From a virus: 23,650 nucleotides of DNA. The notes beneath the pieces were generated by a model that was not told where the DNA came from, did not search any database, and was given only the letters and a program-made list of their open reading frames with translations. The translations under genes were made by a program, and so were the position numbers. The stretch covers positions 1 to 23,650 of the IMG/VR virus record IMGVR_UViG_3300025652_000563; one strand, 5' to 3'. Shown here one piece after another: positions 1 to 7,433 of this stretch. Every line of letters begins with the position of its first letter. The stretch's first letter is position 1.

Positions 1-1917
1 CCTGTACCTACTGAGGGTGCTGAACAAGTAGTTAATGGAGATTTTGCTACAGATACGGATTGGACAAAAGGCACAGGGTGGACTATATCAGGTGGAACTG
101 CTACTTACAATAATTTAGGGGTTGCAAGTAATCTAACACAAAATATAGGGGGTATAATAGGTAAAGTGTATGAAGTTAAATTCACAACTAAATCTGACGT
201 TTCAGGAGCTTTAGCTATTGCTTTAGCATCATCTTACACGTCTATATCTGTTTCGGCAGATACAGAATACTCGCTAAAAATTACATCTAATGGGGCATCT
301 CTCGTTATTAGAGCAACTACAAATTTCACAGGTTCTATTGATAACGTATCAGTAAAAGAATGGGTTGGTGCAGATATGGATGTTACTAGAGCAACTGCTG
401 CTACAAGAGTAGATGAGAATGGTTTAGTAAATTATGCTTTAGGAGTTGAGGAAGTTACTAATGGAGATTTTTCTAATGGAAGTACAGATTGGACACCTTA
501 TGGCTCTACATTTGTAGTAAGTAATGCAAACCCTTACAATGGAAATGATACAGCTTTATTTACTGCATCAGGAGTAAATGGTGCTAAGGTTACTCAAAGC
601 ATTTCTACAGTAATTGGAAACACTTATCATTTTAGCTGTTATGCACAATATAATAGTGGAGACTATACACATATTGAAATTGAAGGTGTTTTAGAATATC
701 CTAATGGACTCGAAGTAAGTAATTCTCTTAATACTTGGACTTATTTAGAAACATCATTTACAGCTACATCAACAACTTCAATTGTAGCTGTAAGAGAAAG
801 AGGGGGTAGCAACAATGCTTCTTGTTATTTATATGGTTTAAGTGTAAAAGAAGTTAATAATGTACCTCGTATAGACTACACAGGAGGAGGTTGTCCACAT
901 ATATTAGCAGAGCCTCAGAGGACTAATTTGGTTACTTATAGTGAGGATTTTAGTAATAGTAGTTGGTTTAATACAGGAACAACAGAAAGTATTGCTGCAA
1001 GTATTACAGACCCATCAGGCAATAATAATTCTTATAAATTAATTGAATCTTCAAATACAGGGTTTCATTTTACAAACACCTTCACATCTACATTAAGTGG
1101 TGCAAATACATTTAGTTTTTACGCTAAATCATCAGAAAGAACACAGGTAAGTGCGTTTTTATCTCAAAGTGGTAATGTTGGTGCTATATTTAATTTGTCA
1201 GCAGAAACATCTACGCCAAGTGGTACAGGTAATACTTCTACAATAGAAAATGTAGGTAATGGTTGGTATAGATGTGTAGTTTCAAATAATGGAAGTTCAG
1301 AGATTTCAAATAATATAAGGATAGGAGTTCAGAATGGTGCTTTAGATTCCTATACAGGTGATGGAACTTCAGGGGTTTTTATTTGGGGCGCACAAATAGA
1401 ACAAGGCTCATATCCAACATCATACATACCAACCTCAGGAAGTACAGTAACAAGAAACCAAGACATCTTCACAAGAGATGGTATAGGTAGTTTGATTAAT
1501 AGTACAGAGGGGGTTTTGTTTGTAGAGATGGCTGCTTTGAGTGATGATTCTACAAATAGACAATTAACTTTATCTGATGGGAGTGATACTAATAGAATTG
1601 TATTAAAATATGACAATCAAAGTAATATCATACAATCGTTTAATAGAGTTAGTGGAGTGGAAACTGCTTCTTTATCTGCAACTGTATCTGATATAACACA
1701 ATTTAGCAAAATAGCAATCAAGTATAAATTAAATGATTATGCTATGTGGATAGATGGAGTTGAAGTAGATACCGATAACACAAGTACAACATTTCCATCT
1801 TCTACATTAAATAAATTGTCTTTTGGTACATCTTCTAGTTTATTTGCAAAAGTAAAACAACTACAAGTCTACGATACAGCACTAACAGATGAGCAATTAG
1901 AAGCTTTAACTACATAA
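1..1917 (+). CDS. Modular phage adhesin / tail fibre-like protein with LamG-like C-terminus (5' partial)
   Basis: The frame is open from base 1, so the gene starts upstream and only the last 638 residues are here; the ATG at 166 is internal. Two paralogous beta-rich modules come first, at about residues 9-120 and 150-285. Each begins with VVNGDF or VTNGDF followed by a D-W pair and ends in VSVKE. A linker with TRATAATRVDENGL lies between them. From about residue 305 comes PQRTNLVTYSEDF, then GAQIEQGSYPTSYIPTSG, a signature of phage and prophage carbohydrate-binding surface proteins. The last ~140 residues resemble a LamG/concanavalin-A-like lectin domain ending in a YDTALTDEQL motif. It probably sits at the tail tip or capsid surface and binds host glycans. 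The role is inferred from domain type; the target is unknown. The next ORF starts 1 nt after the stop. Confidence 0.75.
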   Translation, partial: PVPTEGAEQVVNGDFATDTDWTKGTGWTISGGTATYNNLGVASNLTQNIGGIIGKVYEVKFTTKSDVSGALAIALASSYTSISVSADTEYSLKITSNGASLVIRATTNFTGSIDNVSVKEWVGADMDVTRATAATRVDENGLVNYALGVEEVTNGDFSNGSTDWTPYGSTFVVSNANPYNGNDTALFTASGVNGAKVTQSISTVIGNTYHFSCYAQYNSGDYTHIEIEGVLEYPNGLEVSNSLNTWTYLETSFTATSTTSIVAVRERGGSNNASCYLYGLSVKEVNNVPRIDYTGGGCPHILAEPQRTNLVTYSEDFSNSSWFNTGTTESIAASITDPSGNNNSYKLIESSNTGFHFTNTFTSTLSGANTFSFYAKSSERTQVSAFLSQSGNVGAIFNLSAETSTPSGTGNTSTIENVGNGWYRCVVSNNGSSEISNNIRIGVQNGALDSYTGDGTSGVFIWGAQIEQGSYPTSYIPTSGSTVTRNQDIFTRDGIGSLINSTEGVLFVEMAALSDDSTNRQLTLSDGSDTNRIVLKYDNQSNIIQSFNRVSGVETASLSATVSDITQFSKIAIKYKLNDYAMWIDGVEVDTDNTSTTFPSSTLNKLSFGTSSSLFAKVKQLQVYDTALTDEQLEALTT

Positions 1918-1918
1918 A

Positions 1919-2278
1919 ATGAACATATATAAATTACACTACGACACAAAAGCAGAAGGAGATGCTGACTTACTTGCTAAAGGTACTTATGAAGTAATAA
2001 CTGAAGAAGGAGTTACTCAAGAAGTGTACAGAAATGGTACACAGGCTATCGTGTATCTTGGTAAGATAGTAGAGATACCTGCAACTTATGATAAAGATGG
2101 TAAAGAATTAACACCACCTGTATATTATGATGGAGTATTTTACGACCTAATGACTACAGAAGAATATGACTTTGGAATACACGAGTTATTTCCTGTAGAT
2201 TGTGTACATTCGTTCTTAGGTTACGAAAAGAACGCTGAAGGTACAGATGTAGACCCTGATGAATTAATAATAGAATAA
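1919..2278 (+). CDS. Hypothetical acidic 119-aa protein following the adhesin
   Basis: I do not recognise a family. The protein is short, acidic and soluble, with no membrane segment or signal peptide. It has a beta-rich N-terminal half and an aromatic stretch (PPVYYDGVFYDLM, about residues 66-78), then ends in a run of acidic residues. It starts 1 nt after the adhesin stop and ends 1 nt before the portal start, so it is surely co-transcribed with both. A small gene directly after a tail fibre is often a fibre chaperone or accessory virion protein, but nothing in the sequence proves that here. Confidence 0.6.
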   Translation: MNIYKLHYDTKAEGDADLLAKGTYEVITEEGVTQEVYRNGTQAIVYLGKIVEIPATYDKDGKELTPPVYYDGVFYDLMTTEEYDFGIHELFPVDCVHSFLGYEKNAEGTDVDPDELIIE

Positions 2279-2279
2279 A

Positions 2280-4124
2280 ATGGATAACATACTTTCAATA
2301 AATTTAGAAACATCAACAGCTCCAATAATACAAGAAGTAAGAGGTAGGGATTATATAGAATATGGTACAGATGAGTGGAAAAACTTGTATCCTCAATTTT
2401 TAATTGACCTTTACTATAATTCAAGTACTCACGCTGCAATTATAAATGGTACTGCTGAAATGATTGCAGGAGAAGATTTAATTTGTGAAGAAGATGATTA
2501 TAATTTAGATGCTTTTGTAAAGCTTAAGAAGTTTTTAAGACACGCAAATAGTAAAGAAAGTTTACACCAAGTAATAAAGAAAGTATCATTTGATTTCAAG
2601 CTTCAAGGAGCTTACGCTTTACACGTTATTTGGAATAGAGAACGTACAGAGATAGTTGAGCTTTTCCACGTTCCTGTAGAGAGAGTTAGAGCAGGAAGAC
2701 CTAATGAAATGGGTGTTGTAGATTGTTATTATATAAGTGCTGATTGGGGAAACACGAGAACTAATAAGCCTTATCCTGTTGCAGCTTTTAATGTAAACGA
2801 TAGGACTTCAGGAAGTCAATTACTATATACAGGTTCTTATAGTCCTAATATGGACGTCTATCATACACCTGATTACATAGCAGCTAATAATTGGGCATTG
2901 GTAGACCAAAGAGTTGCAGAGTTCCACCTAAACAATATACAGAATGGATTTAGTGGTAGTTATTTCGTTTCTTTTGCTAATGGCATACCTACTGCTGAAG
3001 AACGAAGACAAATAGAACAAAGCTTAGTAGAAAAATTCACGGGAGCATCTAATAGTGGAAAATTTGTATTGACTTTCTCAGACGATAGAAGTAGAGTTCC
3101 TGAAATAACACCGATAAGCGTTTCTGATGCCGATAAGCAATATCTAGCACTTCAGACTTTGCTTGTTTCAAATATTATGACAGGGCATCGTGTAACGAGC
3201 AAAACTCTTTTAGGGATTGATTCTGACAATGGTTTTTCATCAAATGCTGATGAACTTCTGAACGCTGCAAATTTCTATCAAAATACAGTAATTCGTCCTT
3301 TCCAATTAAATATCTTAAATACTTTACAGACTATATTTTCAGTTAATCAAATAGATTTACCTGTAAGTTTTGTTCAGTTGAAACCTATTACAATTAAATT
3401 TGATTCTGAAACTATTAGAGATGTAATGACGCAAGATGAAATTCGTGAAGAAATAGGACTTGCACCATTAACTGAAGAAGAAGAAAGAGAAGACTTTTCA
3501 AGTGAGAAAACAGAGCTACAAAATTGGATAGAGGAATTTGGAGAGGATATGCCTGAAGATTGGGAATTAATAGATGAGGAAGTGGTAGATGGAGAACACA
3601 ATGACTTTGACTTTGAACAAGTATTAAATGAAGAAGCAAACGAAAAGTTAGAACTTGCGTCAGCAGTAAGTGCAACACCAAATAAAAGAAGTAGTCAAGA
3701 TGGAGTAAATAAGTCTTACAATGACTATTACAAAGTTAGATATGTATATGCTACTGACAACTTCTTAACTAACAAATCAGGAACAAGCAGAGATTTCTGT
3801 AAGGATATGGTATCAGCTAAAAAGATTTATACTAAAGAAGATTTAAAAGATGCAAATAGTCTAGTGTTAAACAAAGGATTTGGGGAAGGAGGAACTAAAA
3901 AATACAATATATTTTTATATAAAGGAGGGCCTCAATGTAGGCACTTCTTCTTGAGGAGGATTTACAAGACTTCATTAAGAGCAGCTAAGAGTAAAATATC
4001 TAGCAGTCAATTAATCTCTTATACTAAAGCTAGGTCTGAAGGGTTTACAGCAGAAAAGAATGACAAGCTTGTAGCGATAGCACCACAAAGAATGAAAAAT
4101 AACGGATACAAAAACCCTAGATAA
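2280..4124 (+). CDS. Phage portal protein with a Cys/His C-terminal extension
   Basis: The first ~400 residues match a portal protein: an N-terminal segment with YPQFLIDLYYNSSTHAAIINGT (about 37-58), then a helical and beta core, and a region around 288-345 with TGHRVTSKTLLG and a helix leading to VIRPFQ. The portal forms the ring at the capsid vertex through which DNA is packaged and to which the tail attaches. Residues 395-465 are very acidic and look like a linker. Residues ~480-614 form a separate basic domain with SRDFC (C507) and YKGGPQCRHFF (C553, H555). This pattern recalls the C...CxH core of MuF/SPP1-gp7 head morphogenesis domains, so a portal-minor head protein fusion is possible. 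At 614 aa it is longer than many portals. Portal call strong; extension call tentative. Confidence 0.8.
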   Translation: MDNILSINLETSTAPIIQEVRGRDYIEYGTDEWKNLYPQFLIDLYYNSSTHAAIINGTAEMIAGEDLICEEDDYNLDAFVKLKKFLRHANSKESLHQVIKKVSFDFKLQGAYALHVIWNRERTEIVELFHVPVERVRAGRPNEMGVVDCYYISADWGNTRTNKPYPVAAFNVNDRTSGSQLLYTGSYSPNMDVYHTPDYIAANNWALVDQRVAEFHLNNIQNGFSGSYFVSFANGIPTAEERRQIEQSLVEKFTGASNSGKFVLTFSDDRSRVPEITPISVSDADKQYLALQTLLVSNIMTGHRVTSKTLLGIDSDNGFSSNADELLNAANFYQNTVIRPFQLNILNTLQTIFSVNQIDLPVSFVQLKPITIKFDSETIRDVMTQDEIREEIGLAPLTEEEEREDFSSEKTELQNWIEEFGEDMPEDWELIDEEVVDGEHNDFDFEQVLNEEANEKLELASAVSATPNKRSSQDGVNKSYNDYYKVRYVYATDNFLTNKSGTSRDFCKDMVSAKKIYTKEDLKDANSLVLNKGFGEGGTKKYNIFLYKGGPQCRHFFLRRIYKTSLRAAKSKISSSQLISYTKARSEGFTAEKNDKLVAIAPQRMKNNGYKNPR

Positions 4125-4126
4125 CT

Positions 4127-4699
4127 ATGAGCTACGTACTATTTATATCAGAGGCTAAATTAAAGGACTCTACGGCAATCAATCTTAATGTTGATGTAGA
4201 CCTACTACTTCCTTACGTAAGGCAAGCACAGAAGCTCTATGTGGAAACTAAGCTAGGTACAGACTTGAATCAAAAGCTAAAAGACTTAATCGTTGCAGGA
4301 GAAGTGAATTTACCTGTAAACGCAGCTTATAAAACTTTGTTAGATGACTACGTTGGAGATATGCTGCCGAATTGGGCATTTTATCACGCTGTTCCATTCC
4401 TGAGATTTAAGATTGAGAACGGCAATATTTACTCAAAGACATCAGAAACAGGAACGGCTTTAAGCACAGAGGAAAGTCAGCACTTACGAGAAGAAGTTAG
4501 GAATACAGCTGAATACTATACAGAAAGAATGATAGACTACATTTGTAATAACAATTCACTTTTTCCTGAATACAATACAAATACAGGAGCAGACGTTAAT
4601 CCTGACGAAAATGCTTACTATAACGGAATGAATCTTGAAAGACCAAGAGAACAAGGAACAAGATTTACAATAAGAAACGTATTAGGAAACTTAAATTAA
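4127..4699 (+). CDS. DUF6712-like head-tail connector candidate
   Basis: This 190-aa, largely helical protein starts MSYVLFISEAKLKD and carries a helical DVDLLLPYVRQAQKLYVE segment near residues 24-41, then a long helix with EEVRNTAEYYTERMIDYI. It looks like the DUF6712-type proteins found beside the portal in Bacteroidota phages, which I take to be head-tail connector (adaptor) proteins by position. The family name is from memory and was not checked. It begins 2 nt after the portal stop, and its TAA overlaps the ATG of the next small ORF by one base. Confidence 0.55.
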   Translation: MSYVLFISEAKLKDSTAINLNVDVDLLLPYVRQAQKLYVETKLGTDLNQKLKDLIVAGEVNLPVNAAYKTLLDDYVGDMLPNWAFYHAVPFLRFKIENGNIYSKTSETGTALSTEESQHLREEVRNTAEYYTERMIDYICNNNSLFPEYNTNTGADVNPDENAYYNGMNLERPREQGTRFTIRNVLGNLN

Positions 4700-4815
4700 T
4701 GAAGAAACGCTACAAGACAAAACCAATTAATATAACTAAGCTTAAATCCTACTTGGATAAAAAGCCTAAAAATAAAAGCAATGCAAGACAGCCTTCAAGT
4801 AGGAATAGCAAATAG
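4699..4815 (+). CDS. Tiny basic ORF (38 aa), function unknown
   Basis: An ATG overlaps the stop of the upstream gene by one base (TAATG). The predicted peptide is strongly basic: it begins MKKRYKTKPINITKLKSYLD and continues with many Lys, Asn, Ser and Arg. Its last 35 bases overlap the start of the 49-aa membrane peptide in another frame. The tight stop-start geometry favours real, translationally coupled expression, but a peptide this short cannot be assigned and could be spurious. Confidence 0.4.
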   Translation: MKKRYKTKPINITKLKSYLDKKPKNKSNARQPSSRNSK

Positions 4816-4930
4816 TACAGCAATAGGATTAAGTATAGGACAGGCAAATCAAGTTCTGACTCTAGTTTCTTTATCGCTAGCCATAGCTTTTACCATCTAC
4901 AAGTTTATCAAGTTTGATAAAAAAAAATGA
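4781..4930 (+). CDS. 49-aa single-helix membrane peptide (lysis-associated candidate)
   Basis: The peptide begins MQDSLQVGIANSTAIGLSIG and has one hydrophobic helix at about residues 25-41 (VLTLVSLSLAIAFTIYKF), ending with KFIKFDKKK. It has no signal peptidase site. The start lies inside the preceding tiny ORF and the stop overlaps the next ATG as ATGA, which suggests coupling to the DUF5675 gene. With a holin-like gene 0.4 kb downstream, it is a candidate pinholin, antiholin or spanin-like accessory. That is inference from size, topology and neighbours only. Confidence 0.5.
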   Translation: MQDSLQVGIANSTAIGLSIGQANQVLTLVSLSLAIAFTIYKFIKFDKKK

Positions 4931-5331
4931 TTAACCTCTTATTAATTAGAGATACATTTAGTAAGAAGTCTACGATTGGAGAACTCTTTTTAAATGGAGA
5001 AAGAATTTGTGATACCTTAGAGAATCCTTGGCAAGATAATCAAAGGAATGTAAGTTGTATTCCTCAAGGTGTTTATCCTGTAAGACTTAGACTACCAAGA
5101 GAATCAGCGACAAGGGATTATATTCATTTACTCGTAAAAGACGTTAAAGACAGAGATTATATCCTGATACATATAGGGAACACGGCTAAAGATACAAGTG
5201 GTTGTATTCTAGTAGGACTAGGAAGCCAACAAGACATTGTTAGTAACTCTACTTTAGCTATGGACTTATTAATCAAAGAAATACTACATTTGGGCGGAGA
5301 AAATATTAACTTAATAATCAAAAACAAATAA
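4927..5331 (+). CDS. DUF5675 family protein, candidate YkuD-like lysis enzyme
   Basis: This 134-aa protein fits the DUF5675 family, common in phages and usually found near lysis genes. It begins MINLLLIRDTFSKKSTIGEL, then has LENPW (31-35), CIPQGVYPVRL (44-54), and the motif IHIGNTAKDTSGCILVG (81-97). H82, S91, G92 and C93 resemble the H...SxGC active-site signature of YkuD L,D-transpeptidases. A peptidoglycan-directed activity is therefore plausible but unproven. It has no signal peptide, so export would need a holin. It sits between a one-helix membrane peptide (ATGA overlap) and a holin-like gene (1 nt gap), and no other endolysin is visible in the window. Confidence 0.7.
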   Translation: MINLLLIRDTFSKKSTIGELFLNGERICDTLENPWQDNQRNVSCIPQGVYPVRLRLPRESATRDYIHLLVKDVKDRDYILIHIGNTAKDTSGCILVGLGSQQDIVSNSTLAMDLLIKEILHLGGENINLIIKNK

Positions 5332-5332
5332 T

Positions 5333-5527
5333 ATGAAAAAGTTTTTTCAAAAGTACCTTATCGGACAGATGTTAAAGTCAAAGAAGTTTTGGTACGCAAT
5401 CAGTTCAGTAGTCATTCCTGCAATAGTAACTTACTTAGGAGTTGATGCTGATACAGCAAAAGAATTATATCACGCTATCTTAGTTCTTATCGTTGGACAA
5501 GGAATTGCAGACGTTGCTAAGAAATAA
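5333..5527 (+). CDS. Holin-like small membrane protein (two helices)
   Basis: This 64-aa protein has a basic N-terminus (MKKFFQKYLIGQMLKSKK) and two hydrophobic segments, about residues 19-38 and 46-60, separated by a short acidic turn (GVDADTAKEL), ending in AKK. Size, basic start, two-helix topology and position after the DUF5675 gene fit a class II holin that permeabilises the inner membrane at lysis. Holins have little sequence conservation, so this rests on architecture and context. Its last 35 bases overlap the longest possible frame of the phosphoesterase gene. Confidence 0.6.
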   Translation: MKKFFQKYLIGQMLKSKKFWYAISSVVIPAIVTYLGVDADTAKELYHAILVLIVGQGIADVAKK

Positions 5528-6236
5528 TAGATACAGACTAAAACCCCACGAGGTAGTTGCTTTAGAGAAAATGAGGGAATCAGAAACTAGGAATGTCTTA
5601 GTTATTGGGGACCTGCACGAACCATTTTGTTTAGATAGCTACCTTGATTGGTGTTTAGAACAGTATGAAACCTTTAATTGCACAGAGGTAGTCTTTATAG
5701 GCGATGTAATAGACAATCACTACTCAAGCTACCACGAAACCTCTGCTGATGGAATGGGTGGCTTAGAGGAGCTAGAATTAGCTATTAAGCGTATATCAAG
5801 ATGGAGAGATGCTTTTCCTAAAGCTACTGTACTTATAGGAAACCACGACAGACTCATAATGCGTAAAGCTCAGACTTCAGCAATACCTAGTAAGTGGATT
5901 AAGTCTTATAAGGAAGTCTTAGAAACTCCTGATTGGAACTTTGTAGAAAGATACACTTTAGATGGAGTACAATATATACACGGAGAAGGAGGTACTGCTT
6001 CAACTAAGTGTCGTGCTGATATGATGAATACAGTACAAGGACATTTACATACTCAATGTTATGTTCAAAATTTTGTAGGACAGAACTTCAGAATCTTTGG
6101 AGTCCAAGTTGGTTGTGGTATTGACCACGAAAGTTATGCAATGGCTTACGCTAAATATGGTAAAAAACCTGCGGTCGGCTGCGTTGTTGTTCTAAATAAC
6201 GGTAAAACTCCCATCAATTTGCTAATGCCTTTATAG
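5493..6236 (+). CDS. Calcineurin-like metallophosphoesterase (alternative TTG start)
   Basis: All metal-binding blocks of the calcineurin-like phosphoesterase fold are present when numbered from TTG 5493: GDLH (39-42), GDVID (70-74), GNHD (116-119), H163 in YIHGEGG, and GHLH (183-186). It would hydrolyse a phosphomonoester or phosphodiester; the substrate cannot be told from sequence. The frame opens after a TAG at 5481, and the only starts before the first ATG (5571) are TTG at 5493, 5505 and 5514. The ATG would remove RYRLKPHEVVALEK, which looks like genuine family sequence, so a TTG start is preferred and would overlap the holin-like gene. The position just after lysis genes is unusual; it may be a late-transcribed passenger. 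Confidence 0.82.
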   Translation: MDKELQTLLRNNRYRLKPHEVVALEKMRESETRNVLVIGDLHEPFCLDSYLDWCLEQYETFNCTEVVFIGDVIDNHYSSYHETSADGMGGLEELELAIKRISRWRDAFPKATVLIGNHDRLIMRKAQTSAIPSKWIKSYKEVLETPDWNFVERYTLDGVQYIHGEGGTASTKCRADMMNTVQGHLHTQCYVQNFVGQNFRIFGVQVGCGIDHESYAMAYAKYGKKPAVGCVVVLNNGKTPINLLMPL

Positions 6237-6275
6237 GTTTTTAGTACATTTTCAATCATTTTCTTATTTATTTTT

Positions 6276-6288
6276 AGGTAATATACCT
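6276..6288. promoter_or_regulatory. 13-bp palindrome in the control region
   Basis: AGGTA-ATA-TACCT is a perfect 5-bp inverted repeat with a 3-nt centre. It lies in a T-rich stretch between the phosphoesterase stop (6236) and the promoter near 6351. It could be a repressor operator or a weak hairpin; the U-rich tract lies before rather than after it, which argues against a standard terminator. Chance occurrence in AT-rich DNA is possible. Confidence 0.25.
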
Positions 6289-6306
6289 CTACTGTTGCTT
6301 AAATGT

Positions 6307-6332
6307 GTTAAAAACTTCGTTAAAAACTTGGT
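6307..6332 (+). repeat. 12-bp tandem repeat overlapping the -33 element
   Basis: GTTAAAAACTTC is followed directly by GTTAAAAACTTG and then a partial third unit, GGTTAATTAA. The second unit contains the TTG used as the -33 element of the promoter below. The helical-turn-like 12-bp spacing and overlap with a promoter suggest a binding site for a regulator. A further copy of GTTAAAAACTT occurs at 11529 inside the ninG-like gene. Confidence 0.45.
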
Positions 6333-6358
6333 TAATTAAAAAAAAGGTTTTATCTTTG
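6328..6358 (+). promoter_or_regulatory. Host-type Bacteroidota promoter (TTG-N20-TATCTTTG)
   Basis: TTG at 6328-6330, a 20-nt spacer and TATCTTTG at 6351-6358 match the known Bacteroidota consensus TTG / TAnnTTTG with 17-23 nt spacing. It lies in the only sizeable non-coding stretch of the left half, directly before the block of small early genes and after the lysis-type cassette. Transcription would start around 6364-6366. I infer that it is read by the host's main sigma factor and drives early genes. Confidence 0.65.
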
Positions 6359-6392
6359 AACCATCAAAATTAAATTAATTAAAAAAAATAAA

Positions 6393-6563
6393 GTGAAAAA
6401 ATTAACAATCATCATCAAGCAATTAATCAAGATAGTAAAATTTGATACTTCTTATCCAACTACAGAAATCAACTTAGTAAAATACGGAGCATACGAATTT
6501 AAGAATGGTATTTGCGAATATAATCAATACAGAACATTAATCAATTATTTAAAAGACAACTAA
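6393..6563 (+). CDS. Small early ORF (56 aa, GTG start), function unknown
   Basis: A GTG start about 30 nt downstream of the predicted transcription start opens a 56-codon frame. The product starts with a very basic, Ile-rich helix (MKKLTIIIKQLIKIVKF) followed by a soluble part with several Tyr residues and ends in NYLKDN. No ATG is available in this frame upstream. It would be the first gene of the early transcript. I recognise no family; the GTG start and short length keep confidence moderate. Confidence 0.45.
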   Translation: MKKLTIIIKQLIKIVKFDTSYPTTEINLVKYGAYEFKNGICEYNQYRTLINYLKDN

Positions 6564-6571
6564 ATTAATCA

Positions 6572-6589
6572 GGGGGTGTAAAAGCCCCC
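6572..6589 (+). promoter_or_regulatory. G/C-rich stem-loop leader before the early gene at 6604
   Basis: Five G-C pairs plus a G-U pair close a 6-nt loop (GGGGGT-gtaaaa-GCCCCC). The stem is followed by acaatacaattaag and then ATG, so 14 nt separate stem and start. In a ~33% GC genome such a stem stands out. No U-run follows, so it is not a typical terminator. The same arrangement is found before the ORF at 12973, with the same 14-nt distance, suggesting a shared 5' leader that affects translation or RNA stability. Confidence 0.5.
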
Positions 6590-6603
6590 ACAATACAATT
6601 AAG

Positions 6604-6801
6604 ATGAAAACAACACAACTAAATGAAATATTAACTAAAACTCTTAATGAGTTAGATGGTATAGAAAGAGTTAATAGATTAAAAATGTATGTTAAAAAAG
6701 CTGATACTAAAACATTAAAAAAATATCTATCAGGAAAAACAAATGAAAATTGGACTATTGAGTGTTCTATTGCAAATGATGAATTAATAAAAAGAAACTA
6801 A
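6604..6801 (+). CDS. Small early protein, 65 aa, unknown
   Basis: A soluble, Lys- and Thr-rich protein starting MKTTQLNEILTKTLNELDG, predicted mostly helical, with no recognisable motif. It is the first gene after the stem-loop leader at 6572-6589, and the next ATG follows its stop by 1 nt. Small proteins directly behind an early phage promoter often redirect host functions, but nothing specific can be claimed here. Confidence 0.55.
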   Translation: MKTTQLNEILTKTLNELDGIERVNRLKMYVKKADTKTLKKYLSGKTNENWTIECSIANDELIKRN

Positions 6802-6802
6802 G

Positions 6803-7054
6803 ATGAAAAACTTTAAGATTACAAATTTAAAAAGCAAAGTAGTTCAGTATATGAACGAAAGCGAAAAGAATCAATTCTTTACTAAGAACTCTTTAGGAAA
6901 CTATAAGAGAGAGAATGTTCAAGAACTAGACAGAGAAAGGTACAATAAAAAACTACACGATTTTGCTTTCTCAGTTGGACTAATGGCAGTCTTCTCAATC
7001 CTACTACTCTTAATGTGCGGTACATTAGGATTCATTGACTCTTTAATATTTTAA
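6803..7054 (+). CDS. Small early protein with C-terminal membrane helix, 83 aa
   Basis: The first ~50 residues are polar and charged (MKNFKITNLKSKVVQYMNES...). Residues ~54-79 form a strongly hydrophobic segment containing FSVGLMAVFSILLLLMCG, so this is probably a C-tail-anchored inner-membrane protein with its N-terminus in the cytoplasm. It is packed between neighbours with 1-nt gaps. No family recognised. Early phage membrane proteins of this shape include superinfection-exclusion factors, which is only a possibility. Confidence 0.55.
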   Translation: MKNFKITNLKSKVVQYMNESEKNQFFTKNSLGNYKRENVQELDRERYNKKLHDFAFSVGLMAVFSILLLLMCGTLGFIDSLIF

Positions 7055-7055
7055 T

Positions 7056-7433
7056 ATGACTAGACTAGACGCAGAATACTTAGAATACACTACTTTCATA
7101 GATTACAATAAACCTCACTACTCAAAGTTTATGGGGTATCAATTAGACAATAAGAAAGTAATAGCAGAGGAATGGTACTTAAAACCTCAATACTTATCTA
7201 CAGGAATAAACACTTATGATAGAATGTCAGGACACTTCAGTAATGACTTGAGCAATAACAATAGGTCAGTAATTGTAATAGGAACTGAACTACAGACTTT
7301 CAGAAAGTTTGAAGAAATGCTAAAGAATTATGGGTGGCAAACTCAAGATGATTGGGAAGTAGAATTGAAACCTGAATACTTAGAATACTATAAAGAAAAT
7401 AATAAATTACCAATAATAATAAATTTAAAATAA
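7056..7433 (+). CDS. Early hypothetical protein, 125 aa
   Basis: A soluble protein with many aromatic residues (Tyr, Trp, Phe) and paired segments LDAEYLEYTTF near the start and LKPEYLEYYKEN near the end, a weak internal echo. No catalytic motif or membrane segment is visible. It begins 1 nt after the upstream stop, and its TAA overlaps the ATG of the following gene by one base. I do not recognise the family. Confidence 0.55.
   Translation: MTRLDAEYLEYTTFIDYNKPHYSKFMGYQLDNKKVIAEEWYLKPQYLSTGINTYDRMSGHFSNDLSNNNRSVIVIGTELQTFRKFEEMLKNYGWQTQDDWEVELKPEYLEYYKENNKLPIIINLK

Noticed and set aside
1350-1616. Minus-strand open frames (also at 2221, 3374, 3415, 7697, 11768, 14255, 14416, 15740, 16861, 17757, 22079 and 22814)
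   Set aside because: All lie opposite well-supported + strand genes, have Ser/Leu/Pro-rich low-complexity translations typical of antisense frames, and resemble no protein family.
6237-6306. Intrinsic terminator after the phosphoesterase gene
   Set aside because: The stretch is T-rich but has no stable G/C stem followed by a U-run; only a 5-bp palindrome at 6276-6288 was seen.
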